A program made the translations under genes and the position numbers. A stretch of DNA of 64,000 nt from Prorocentrum cordatum. Taxonomy: Eukaryota; Sar; Dinophyceae; Prorocentrales; Prorocentraceae. The DNA lies in NCBI GenBank assembly GCA_963575745.1, contig CAUYUJ010015016.1, forward strand, positions 415,236-479,235, written 5' to 3'. Positions 52,552 through 61,496 of this stretch are shown in pieces; the first letter of the stretch is position 1; each line of letters begins with the position of its first letter. Below the pieces are notes generated by a model. That model saw nothing but the letters and a program-made list of their open reading frames with translations. It ran no database searches and was not told where the DNA came from.

Positions 52552-54690
52552 CTAGCCCATTCGCAAACTGCGCCACGCGCTGGGCGTGGCCAGCTCCTCG
52601 TCGAGCGCCGGTGCCACCCGCGCGGCCCCGATTGCACCCGTCAGGCCATGCGCCCCCCTGGGAGGCGGATCCGCAATGTTCTCTGCGGAAGGCACTCGGT
52701 CGATCCAGAGCTGCGCGGACACCTTGGCCGCGCGCAGCCAAATTGAATGCACCGGGCAGGCGTGGTCCCACGCGCGCGCCGATCCACGGCGCGCCCCGCA
52801 CTCGGCGCCCGAATTGTCGGAAAACAACCAAAGGTGCTTTCCCTGAAGCATGCTGCCGAAGGTACAGAGGGCAAGGGCGATAGACAGCAATTCGAGCGAT
52901 GTGATCTGCCCGCCCCCGCGCGGCCGAAAGTGCCGCAGGAAGCGCTCGGGCGGCTCCACGTCGGAGTGCCGCGCGCGCCCATCGGCCACGGGCGCCGCCG
53001 CGACCCTCGCCGGCGTGCTCCGCGCATCCACGAAAAGCCACGCGGGAGCTGCTGGCGCCTGTGCGAAGCCGCGCGTCTGCGCCAGGTTGAGGCGCAACGC
53101 GCCCTCCCACCATTCCAGCGCCGCATCCACGTCGGGACTGCATCGCGCTGAATACGCGTGACTCTGCTTGAACAGCGGGCGCAGCATCGCACGGCCGAGG
53201 CGGTGAAACATGTGAGTGGCGCCCCAGGACAAGCCGCCCGCAAGCTTGGCTACTTGCCCTGGCGCCAGCATGCCGCGCGCGCGCGCCCGCCGCAGGGCCA
53301 CGCGCCGCTTCGCGACCTCATCCGCGGAGGGCACGCAATGTATCCCGGCGCTCGACAAGTCGACCTGGGCGCCCAGGACGACGAGCGACGCGGCGCACTC
53401 CAGCTCGGCGCCGGCAATTGCCGACGGCCCCAGGATTGCGCGAATCACGCGCGCCACGCACGACATAGCGCGCTGCGCGCTTTCACGGTAGCATGCCGAG
53501 AATTTATCGTCGACGAAGCGCAGGAGCGGAATGAACACAAGGCGCCGCAGGATAGACACGAAGGCCGCGCCGATCCGTTCCCAGCCGCAGCCGCTGCCCC
53601 GACCTCCGAGCGGGAGCGCCAAGTGATCGGCCACCATGCATTCGCCTTTGTACAACCATGCCACTCTGGCCGCGCGCCTGTCCTTCGGCGTGGGCGGGAT
53701 GCGACGACATGCAGAATCAACGTCCGCTTTAAACAAAGCGCGACCTTCGCCGCCATCGCCGCTCGCCAGCGCGGCGCACAACGCGCGCATATGATCGATT
53801 GCATCGTGCTTTACGCGTTCGGGCAAGGAACGCGCCGAATTGACCCCTGATCGCGAGAGGTCATCCACGGGGCGAACTTTTATTTCGCCGTTCTCGCGGA
53901 CTTGGGAAACGCCAAAACGCGGAGGGATAATTGCCTCGCCGAGGGCCGCGCGATCGAACACCTTTGGCGCCGAGATCCTGCCAGAGGCCACCTCGCCGAG
54001 CGCCTTCTGCATTCGGCTCTCCTCGTGCGGGTCTTCGCGCAGCGAGCGCAGGGTGTCCAGGTTTGCTTCGCGCGCCCGTCCGAAAAGGGCTTCAAAATCG
54101 CACGCCTCGCCCTGCGCGATGTCTTCACCGATGCCTGCGCGGGCCAGCTTGCCGACAATTGGCGCACCCGAACGAAAGACCCCCGCGCACTCGGCATCTG
54201 GGCGCTCGGCCCTGGCCACCAACTCTTCGAGGGGCGGGCCGTTCACGTCGGCCGAGACTCGGCGCGCTTGCGGGTCGCGCCCCCGAAACCATGCTGACGC
54301 AGCGCCGCTACTTGCAAGCAGGCGGCCGCGCGCCTCGACGCGGCGCGCGTGCGCTTCACGCTCGCGCATGACCGAACCAGGTGAACGCGCGCGCATCCAT
54401 GCGACGGCGGCGCGCAAATCGGGCGCCAAGGGTGCGCCCGCGCAGCCAGGAACTGGTTTCTTTGTTGCAGACTGCGCGAAAAACAATTTCGGCTGGTCAG
54501 CTACCGCCGCAGATGCCGCCGCGCTGCCCTGGAGCGAAGGACAGAATGCCGGCGGCGGTGGCGGTGGCGCTTTGATGCGCGGGCCATTCGCCCGCTCGAC
54601 CTGGCGCGCGCCGGAGGGTTCGCGCGCCCCCGAAACGCGCGGACGCCCCTGCCTGTGCTGGCGGGCTGGGCGGCCCCGACAGCCTGCCGC
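52552..54690 (-). CDS. DIRS-like reverse transcriptase-RNase H
   Basis: The minus-strand frame (open from 55,134) carries an RT followed by RNase H. RPVDDLSRSGVN (about 53,840) precedes LFKADVDSACRRIP (about 53,696-53,737, motif A). The LPLGGRGSGCGWERIG region holds motif B, and LLRFVDDKFSACY (about 53,490-53,525) is motif C with FVDD. After the RT, AWLFVDARSTP, SLELLSIALALCTFG (catalytic Glu) and LWLFSDNSGAECG (about 52,803-52,841) form RNase H. PSAENIADPPPRG (about 52,654-52,692) completes it. All catalytic Asp and Glu positions appear present. The RT-RNase H followed by tyrosine recombinase and no integrase is the DIRS/Ngaro order. Residues before about 150 of the open frame are Arg/Ala-rich and may not be real coding. 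GC is very high (46 of 60 bases in the line starting 54,841). Confidence 0.8.
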   Translation of the reverse strand, partial: AAGCRGRPARQHRQGRPRVSGAREPSGARQVERANGPRIKAPPPPPPAFCPSLQGSAAASAAVADQPKLFFAQSATKKPVPGCAGAPLAPDLRAAVAWMRARSPGSVMREREAHARRVEARGRLLASSGAASAWFRGRDPQARRVSADVNGPPLEELVARAERPDAECAGVFRSGAPIVGKLARAGIGEDIAQGEACDFEALFGRAREANLDTLRSLREDPHEESRMQKALGEVASGRISAPKVFDRAALGEAIIPPRFGVSQVRENGEIKVRPVDDLSRSGVNSARSLPERVKHDAIDHMRALCAALASGDGGEGRALFKADVDSACRRIPPTPKDRRAARVAWLYKGECMVADHLALPLGGRGSGCGWERIGAAFVSILRRLVFIPLLRFVDDKFSACYRESAQRAMSCVARVIRAILGPSAIAGAELECAASLVVLGAQVDLSSAGIHCVPSADEVAKRRVALRRARARGMLAPGQVAKLAGGLSWGATHMFHRLGRAMLRPLFKQSHAYSARCSPDVDAALEWWEGALRLNLAQTRGFAQAPAAPAWLFVDARSTPARVAAAPVADGRARHSDVEPPERFLRHFRPRGGGQITSLELLSIALALCTFGSMLQGKHLWLFSDNSGAECGARRGSARAWDHACPVHSIWLRAAKVSAQLWIDRVPSAENIADPPPRGAHGLTGAIGAARVAPALDEELATPSAWRSLRMG

Positions 54691-55675
54691 CGTTCGCCGC
54701 CCACGCCTGCCGCGAAATAGTGACGGCGGGGACGCGCCCACGCGCGCGTGCGCGCCCGCTCGCCGCGCGGGCGAGAGCCCCTGGTGGCGTCGGCCGTGGC
54801 GGCGCATCGCGCGCCGTCTTCTGCCGCTTGGGCGGCGGCGGCGGCGCCGGCACGCGACCCGGCGGCCGCGGCGGCGCTGGCAGAAAAGACGGCATGAAGA
54901 CTTCGGTTGCAGTGACCCGCGAAAGAAATTGTTGCCGCGCGCGCCCCTGCGCTGCGCGCCCACGCGGGCCCTTGTCGCGCGCCGCGTCCAAGCTGAAACG
55001 CGCGCGCAAGCGGCGACACCCTTGCGAAGCGATACGCGCGGAACCTTCATGACAAAGCAGCGACGCAGAAGTGAGGCCAGGCAACGCGCGAAGGCCTGGC
55101 CTCGGACGTGTGCACGCGTGACCGTGGGAGCCACCGGGCACCAGCGCGCCCCCTCGCGCGTGAGCGGCCATTCGCCACCGCTCGATCACCTGCGCGCGGC
55201 GCAGGTGCCGGCGCAGAGCGCGCGCGCGCCGAGCGAAAACTGCGGCGTACTTTCCCGCCGCCCGGGGTGGCGTCCTGACCCTGCGGTCGCCGCTGCCCCG
55301 GAAGGAATCCCCCTTGCCTGAGCCCTTGGCGGCGTCGCCTTTATCGCGCTTGCCCCTGCCTGTACCGCGGCTGCGGCTGCGGCGGCCGTCGCCCTTGCCG
55401 CCGCCGCCCTTGTCGCGTTTGCCCTTGCCGCTGGGCCTGCGCACGCGGCGCATCGCGCTGCGCGCGGGCACGGCGTTGCGCGCCAGACTTGCCTCTCGGC
55501 CTCGTCGTTGATCTGCTCTGCAAGCGCCAGGAGGCCCGGGTCCTTTTTGCAAGCGGCCCCGTTCACCCGCGAAACAACAGCGCGGCCGCGCGACCGGCAA
55601 GCCCGCGACGAGCGCCTTGAAGTCGGGAGCTCCCGCGGCTGCTTTTTCCGACCACGAGCGCCTCGAGGTTTCGTC
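54690..55675 (-). pseudogene. 5' part of DIRS-like element, gag-like remnants
   Basis: Minus-strand frames contain protein-like pieces: APDFKALVAGLPVARPRCC, then NGAACKKDPGLLALAEQIND and Lys/Gly-rich GKGKRDKGGGGKGDGRRSR in alternate frames. They would make a basic gag-like protein upstream of the RT. The coding-like sequence runs directly into the CCAAGAGG repeat at about 55,676 without an obvious 5' terminal repeat, so the element seems truncated there. Confidence 0.4.
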
Positions 55676-56105
55676 ATATACACCAAGGGGCCCCAAGAAG
55701 CCCCGAGGATGCCTCCAAGAAGTCCCCAAGCAGCTTCCAGATGGTCCCATAGAAGCCCCCCAAAGCCCACACAGCGACTGGAGTGTACTGCCATTTCCCC
55801 CCCCTGGGCGAAGTGCGACGCAGCGCCAGCCAGGTGAAGTTGGTCAAGGCGGCGCCCATGATTAGAGCTGGCGCTGGAAGGGGACATGGGGAGGGAGTAT
55901 GAAAAGGAGGGAGGGGGGAGGGCGCAAGAGCGCCCCCAAGACGCCCACACGGGGCTCCGAGAGGCCTCCGAGAGGCCTCCCAGAGGCCCCCAAGAGGCAT
56001 CCCAGACGCCCCCGCGAGGACCCAAGAGGCCCCAAAGAGGCTTCCAAGGGGCCCCCAAAAAATACCCAGAAACCCGACAACGACTGGAATGCACGTGCTC
56101 CGGAC
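55676..56105 (+). repeat. CCAAGAGG dispersed repeat, right block
   Basis: GGGGCCCCAAGAAGCC and similar units run to about 55,760, then CCCACACAGCGACTGGAGTG (about 55,769). The inverted-repeat module CGCAGCGCCAGCCAG...AGAGCTGGCGCTGG (55,812-55,880) follows. A second array (55,925-56,060) ends in CGACAACGACTGGAATGCAC (about 56,075). The order matches the left block. Confidence 0.75.
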
Positions 56106-56524
56106 GTGCACCCCAGAGGAATCAATTTCCACGTATTTTCGCACATACGAATTAAGGTTACCATACCTCGTGTGATCGTGGATTCTGCGCAAAACGCCCC
56201 GCACCCACTCTTCACAAGGGAAAGAATGCGTCTGCGGACCGTGCTATCTATCGAGGATCCGAGATGGGGGACACATCTTCCTCGAGCGGACACGCGCGAA
56301 ACATGTTTTCCACGCCGAGTTGGACTTTAATGAATTTTCTATCGAGCGGAAGTTCGCCGGCCCTACGAAAGTCGCCCCTGGGAAATAAACCTATGAAAAT
56401 CAAACCCTGGGCCCACGCCCTTTGCAGGAAACATGATCGACCCACGAACCCGGAAAGGAATATCGAAATGTAAGGCATAGCAACGTTCAATGACTCCTGA
56501 TTGGGCGACGGGCGATTACACTGC

Positions 56525-56608
56525 TGAATGTATCGATCTTGATGTACTGTGCCGAGGGCTGTGCTGTGCTGGGCCGTGCTGAACTGCGATGCGCCATGTC
56601 GCGATTGT

Positions 56609-56658
<50 letters not shown>

Positions 56659-57060
56659 CAGCGTTGTGGATCGAGTCCTTCCTGGCACCGAACTGATCTG
56701 GATATTAAGCTCGAGCTGCCTGAGCAGATGGTAGCTGCCCCAGAACTAATCGACAAAGGAGACATGCCAGGAGGACGCGCCGCGGAACGTCCCAAGGGAC
56801 GCGCCAGGCGACGTGCCAGGGGACGTGCCCTGGGCACGCACCGCGGGACGTGCCAAGGGGACGCGCTATGGAACGTGCCAATGGACGTGCCGCGGGACGT
56901 GGCAGGGGAGGTGCCGCGCGACGTGCCAGGGGGACTCGCCACGGGATGCGCCACGGAACGTGCCAAGGTGCAATGTTGAGTGTATCGATGTTGATGTACT
57001 GTGCCGAGGGCTGTGCTGTGCTGGGCCGTGCTGAACTGCGATGTGCCATGTCGCGATTGT

Positions 57061-57108
<48 letters not shown>

Positions 57109-57500
57109 CACACATATATCGCGTTGTGGATCGAGTCCTTCCTGGCATCCGAGTCCTGACCGAACTGATCTGGATCTTAAGCTCGAGCTGCCTGAGCAGA
57201 TGGTAGCTGCCCCAGAACTAATCGACAGAGGAGACATGCCAGGAGGACGCGCCGCGGAACGTCCCAAGGGACGCGCCAGGCGACGTGCCAGGGGACGTGC
57301 CCTGGGCACGCACCGCGGGACGTGCCAAGGGGACGGGCTATGGAACGTGCCTATGGACGTGCACCGCGCGACGTGCCAAGGGGACTCGCCACGAGACGCT
57401 CCGCGGAACGTGCCAGGCAACATGCCAAACTGCAATGTTAAGGGTATCGATATTGATGTACCGTGCCGAAGGCTGTGCTGTGCCTGGGCGACCTGGACAC
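56525..57500. repeat. Large tandem repeat, about 452-462 bp units, two full plus a partial
   Basis: The units start near 56,525, 56,977 and 57,439 (GTATCGAT followed by TTGATGTACTGTGCCGA). Each full unit contains a (CT)n tract (56,611-56,646 and 57,062-57,099) and a TATATATA stretch. Each also contains GTTGTGGATCGAGTCCTTCC and an internal array of about 12-bp GGGACGTGCCAR units. Long frames across the block arise from the repeats and are not called as genes. Confidence 0.9.
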
Positions 57501-57815
57501 GTGAAAACACGCGTTTCGCTCAACACGCTCTCAGCACATCCTCATGCTAGACATCCGCCTGGGCAACCTGGACACGTCTAAAACAAGCGTCTCGATCGAG
57601 ACTTCCTCGACACATCCTCATGCTAGACATCCGTCTGGGCGACCTGGACAAGTGAAAACAAGCCTCTGGTTCGAGACATCCTCAACAAATCCTCATGCTA
57701 GATATCTGTTTGGGCAACCTGGAGGCGTGACACCAAGCGTCTCGCTCGGGACATCCTCAAGACCAGGGCACGGGAAAACAAGCATTTCACTTGAGAGATC
57801 CTCTGAATTCTAGTC
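57483..57815. repeat. Tandem repeat of about 76 bp, four units
   Basis: CTCATGCTAGACATCCGYCT recurs at 57,541 and 57,617, and in diverged form at 57,692. Each unit continues with CTGGGCRACCTGGACA and AAACAAGCGTCTCG. A partial unit precedes and another follows. Confidence 0.85.
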
Positions 57816-58045
57816 CCCAGGAGAAGACAATCTATAACACAAAACCAGCGTTTCGCTCGAGATATCCTCAACAAATTATGAAAACACAGCGTTTCGCTAG
57901 GGACATCCTCAAATTTTAATTCGCCGGCCCTACGCGACCTCGTTATTTATCGCAAAAGAAATTCGCCGGCCCTACAGCCGTCAAAACCGGGGGGAAACCA
58001 ACTAAAAGAGAACCCTGGGCTCAGGCCCTTTCCGGGAAAAATGAT

Positions 58046-59290
58046 GACGACGACGATGGCGGATGGACGCACCGACGCACGGATGCGAGGACGGCGGACG
58101 GCGGCGACAGACGACGGCCGCGCGAGCACGCGCACCAAGCAAGGGGACCAGCAGAGGCGCGCCGCAGGCAGCGAAGGGGCCTGTCGTCTGGGGTCTCGCC
58201 CTTCCGCTTGCCGACCTCGAGCGCGGACGAGGACTCGGGGGACGTCGACCGACCACCTCGCCGATCCTGGCAGGCCTGAGCTGGACCGAATCGCGAAATC
58301 AGATCGAATCGGGCACAGACTGGATCGCCAGCAAATCGCCCCGAATCGTTAAAAATCGCATCGCCGCGCCCGGCTCCGGCTGGCCCTGGCCGATACTGGT
58401 GAATCGAACGGAGTCGAATCGAAGCGGAGTCGTTGCCCCAACCGGCGAATCGAATCGCACCGAACCGAATCGGATCGTGGGCGGCCCTGGGCCCAGGAAA
58501 GGCGCGTCCGGGATCGGTGAGGTGGCCACTTGGCGCCTCCCGAAGGAGATGCGAAGGAGGCGGTCCACGGGCCCCCGCGCGAAGGCGAGGGCCTCTCCGA
58601 CCGGGTCGGATGGCAGCTCCGAAGCCTGATCGGTCCCGCGAAACCGCTAAACACGAGTCTTGCTGACTACCTCTACAACAACCCCAACCCAACCCGAAGA
58701 CCTAAATTTCGGGTTGGGGGGGGTACGGGCTTCATGCGTTCTTGTCCAACATGTTCCCCGGGCCCCCCCCACTGGGAATGGAGGGCAAATTGGGGCCTTC
58801 GGGTCGGGTTGGGGTGGTTTGGTGGGTGGTGACTTGTCCTATTCGAAACATCCCCCTGTGTTGTGTTCTTGCCGTCGCCAGGGGCCCCCAGCGGCCCGCA
58901 CGGACACTGGCTGGGCCCAGGGTGGTTGGAGGGGGGCGTTCGGTGGCAACTCACGGGAACCTCACATACCATCTTGTCGGCCCTTGCGAATCGACGCGGA
59001 TCGACGCCAATACAATGCAATTCGACGCTAGACCGGCGCTATCGCATCGACTCCCAGACGCTAATCGACGCTAGTCGACGCTAAGATGGAACTGAGAGGG
59101 TATAGCAGGCTCCCATGATCTGCTGCCGAAAAGGCGGGGGGCAGGGAACCCGCGCCCCATGCGGCGGGGGCGGTCCAGCGCCAAAGGCGCGAGGCATCCG
59201 TGAGAGGCGCAGGCGGCGCGCTGCGTGCGGACGATACGAAACAGCGCGAGTTCCTCCACCAGCTGTGCACAGGCCACACCAAAAAAAAAT
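58046..59290. other. Stretch without recognised gene, short CGAATCG and TCGACGCTA repeats
   Basis: CGAATCG-like motifs cluster at 58,280-58,470, and TCGACGCTA-like motifs at 58,985-59,085. A G/C-skewed sequence with GGGTTGGGG lies near 58,700-58,830. No protein family seen on either strand. Confidence 0.45.
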
Positions 59291-59299
59291 CGCGCACTT

Positions 59300-59520
59300 C
59301 CCAGGTCAACCCCGCGGTTGTCCCGCGGTTGTCCCGTGGCTGTCCCGTGGCGCGCTCGGGGTTGTCACGCGGCTGCGCCGTGGCGAAGAAACCGTGGTCG
59401 CCCCGCGGTTGTCCCGCGTCCGTCCCGTGGTTGTTCCATGATTGTCCCGTCGGTGTCCTGTCTCGTGGTTGTCCTCCGCTTGTCCCGTAATTGTCCGTGG
59501 TTGTCTTATGGTTGTCCACA
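59300..59520. repeat. Minisatellite of about 10-bp units, GGTTGTCCCG type
   Basis: About twenty imperfect units of GTTGTCCCGYG, more regular at the start and end than in the middle. Confidence 0.85.
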
Positions 59521-59794
59521 TGGTATCTATACTCATACACACATGCGCGTGTATTGTACATATAGACGGGTTAATGAATCGCCGATCGTGATCATGAGAC
59601 CGAAGGTGGGACAACTTTGTAGTTTATAATGGGATCGGTTGATACAGAAAAAAACAGATGGAAGGATGTATACATCAGATATGTATGTATATAAATATGC
59701 CTTTACATGAATACACATATATGTACAGTATACACACATGGACGTCCCCCCTCCCCCCTACCACCGCCGCCGCCGCCGCCACCATGCACGCACG

Positions 59795-59843
59795 CGCGCA
59801 CGCACACACACACAGACACACACAGACACACACACACACACCG
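59795..59843. repeat. (CA)n microsatellite
   Basis: CACACA and CAGACACA units, preceded by CGCACG-type sequence and CCGCCG triplets. Confidence 0.85.
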
Positions 59844-60353
59844 TGATGAGCACATGTCCCAATCAGCCTTAGACCAAACCCAAGATATCAAGACTTTAAT
59901 CCCAAGACATCAGAGGATCGGAATGGCCGACAGGCCAGTTCAATAAACGAACGTTTTTAGCAGAGGGCAACTAGGGCACGGTAACTGAGCGTCGCCTGCA
60001 TACCGTGCTCCCGAGACCTATAGTCTCCCCTGAGAGATGTGGCTGCAGGGGGCAAAAGCATACAGTGACCATGAGAACAAGCATGCGTACAAGAAAGGTG
60101 GCAGCGGCTGGTGTTGACGGTGCCGGTGAGGGCGCTGGCGATCGCAGCGATGCTGGCCTGCCGCGCAGGCTTCAAAACCAACAAAGATTGAAAGACAACA
60201 AAGCTGAGAAAGGATGTAAGCACACACACAGCCTCCCTAAAAGAAGCTGGGTGGGAATGTGCACATATCATCGCGCGGTGCTGGCCACCAGGCGCGTCAT
60301 ACTGCGCAGATAGCCACGGCCTCAACAGGGGCCAGGTCTCGTAGCACTAGAGG

Positions 60354-60746
60354 CTATGCGAACCACTGAAGGATTGCGGGTATCCCGCCGCTTCGCATCG
60401 AGCAAACGGCGAACCGAGCCATCCGAACGAAACTGAATCCAGCCAAGCTGACCATGCTAGGCCATGCAATTAAACCTGCAACCACGTTTAGACCACACCC
60501 CTGGTATGTGCCGACTGTGGCGGTAAAACCATCTTCGATAGCATGCGCATCCGAAAAGCTAGTCGTAGGGAATAGAGACCCTAGACAGTAGGATCCAATC
60601 CAACGTCCGACGACTGATGGAATTATATTCTCGAACACTCTGCCAATGCTAGCAGTGACGCCGCTGATCCACATTCTGAGATCAAGCACGAGGATGCCCG
60701 CCTGAAACACACTCCATAGACACAGAAGTGTGCACAAACAAGACAA
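60354..60746 (-). CDS. Small hydrophobic ORF, unknown
   Basis: The minus-strand frame of 130 codons has ordinary composition with hydrophobic segments (MSCLCTLLCLWSVFQAGILV; GLIAWPSMVSLAGFSF). It lies downstream of the RT ORF and small ORF on the same strand. No family is recognised, and it may not be a gene. Confidence 0.2.
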   Translation of the reverse strand: MSCLCTLLCLWSVFQAGILVLDLRMWISGVTASIGRVFENIIPSVVGRWIGSYCLGSLFPTTSFSDAHAIEDGFTATVGTYQGCGLNVVAGLIAWPSMVSLAGFSFVRMARFAVCSMRSGGIPAILQWFA

Positions 60747-61010
60747 GAGCTGGTATAAAGAGGAGACATAACGGGGGAGAACAGACAGCCGGAGCGTGCA
60801 GAGGTTAGAGAAAAGCTCACACCACGAAGATGAGGCAGCTTGCCCTGGCGATTTCGCAATTCCATGAACGTGTGATGGAACTTGTCGATACTCACCTGCC
60901 TGATGGTCGTGCGTCGTGGAATCAGAGGGAAATCAGGTAGCCACGGGCGCTGACTGAAGTGGTGACTCAGCCCACTCCCCATCTCGGTCCAGGCGCTGGT
61001 ACAGGAATGT

Positions 61011-61496
61011 TCAAATAGCTGATATGTCCTTGCCTTCGAGCTGGCCCTCCGTGGCGCCCAAGCTTTTGCACTTGCGAATCCATTGGTCGGTGCTCTTCTT
61101 CTTGCCAATCTCCGTCCACCAAGCAGCGAACGGCGCCCCTGCGGCTGGCAACTGTGATGCGTACGTCTTGACAGCCCCGCGATTCTTCGAGATACCGAGG
61201 TGGCTAAGTGCCAACTCATGTTGGGCAATAGTCATGGCAGGCAGGAACACGGGAGCAGACGCAGCATGTACCTGTGGAGCTGGAGCAGGTTGTACTGGCT
61301 GGGCTTGCTGCTGACCTTTTCCGCCACCTTTTGCATTCCACTCCCAGGGATCAACGCCGCCAGCGAACATGCCCTCCATCAGACTCCTCAGGGCCCTCAC
61401 GTCATTGGAGGTCGTCGCCGTCGACTTCTGGATGGCCTGCAGCTGGTCGGAATGGCCTTTGATATCCTGCTGCGTCGCAACCAGCTCAGCACGCAT
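61011..61496 (-). CDS. Small gag-like ORF overlapping the end of the RT ORF
   Basis: ATG at 61,496-61,494 lies inside the last codons of the upstream RT ORF, whose TGA is at 61,488-61,486, so the two overlap by 11 bases. The first part is predicted helical, coiled-coil-like (TQQDIKGHSDQLQAIQKST; RALRSLMEGMF). A Gln/Pro/Ala linker follows (GGGKGQQQAQPVQPAPAP). The C-terminal domain has LALSHLGISKNRGAVKTYAS and WIRKCKSLGATEGQLEGKD. It reads like the continuation of the Gly-rich tail of the RT protein, so the overlap may be a frameshift, programmed or accidental. Function unknown. Confidence 0.5.
   Translation of the reverse strand: MRAELVATQQDIKGHSDQLQAIQKSTATTSNDVRALRSLMEGMFAGGVDPWEWNAKGGGKGQQQAQPVQPAPAPQVHAASAPVFLPAMTIAQHELALSHLGISKNRGAVKTYASQLPAAGAPFAAWWTEIGKKKSTDQWIRKCKSLGATEGQLEGKDISAI

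Larger units (their letters stand above)
50161..55676 (-). mobile_element. DIRS/Ngaro-like tyrosine-recombinase retrotransposon inserted in a dispersed repeat
   Basis: The minus-strand order is gag-like remnants, RT-RNase H, tyrosine recombinase, then direct repeats with a 358-bp period. On both outer sides lies the same dispersed repeat family. At the left the conserved module stops after GCCCAGGCAGCC (50,160); at the right the CCAAG-type array starts at about 55,676. The element therefore appears inserted in, or recombined into, that repeat. Length is about 5.5 kb. The 5' terminal repeat is not visible. Confidence 0.65.
56353..58044. repeat. Direct repeats of about 85 bp flanking a tandem-repeat block
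   Basis: TTCGCCGGCCCTAC begins similar segments at 56,353-56,438 and 57,962-58,044. Both continue through a GGGAAA-type middle to ACCCTGGGCYCASGCCCTTT and GGRAAMATGAT. A third short start (TTCGCCGGCCCTACG) is at 57,920. The 1.5 kb between consists of tandem repeats. Confidence 0.65.
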
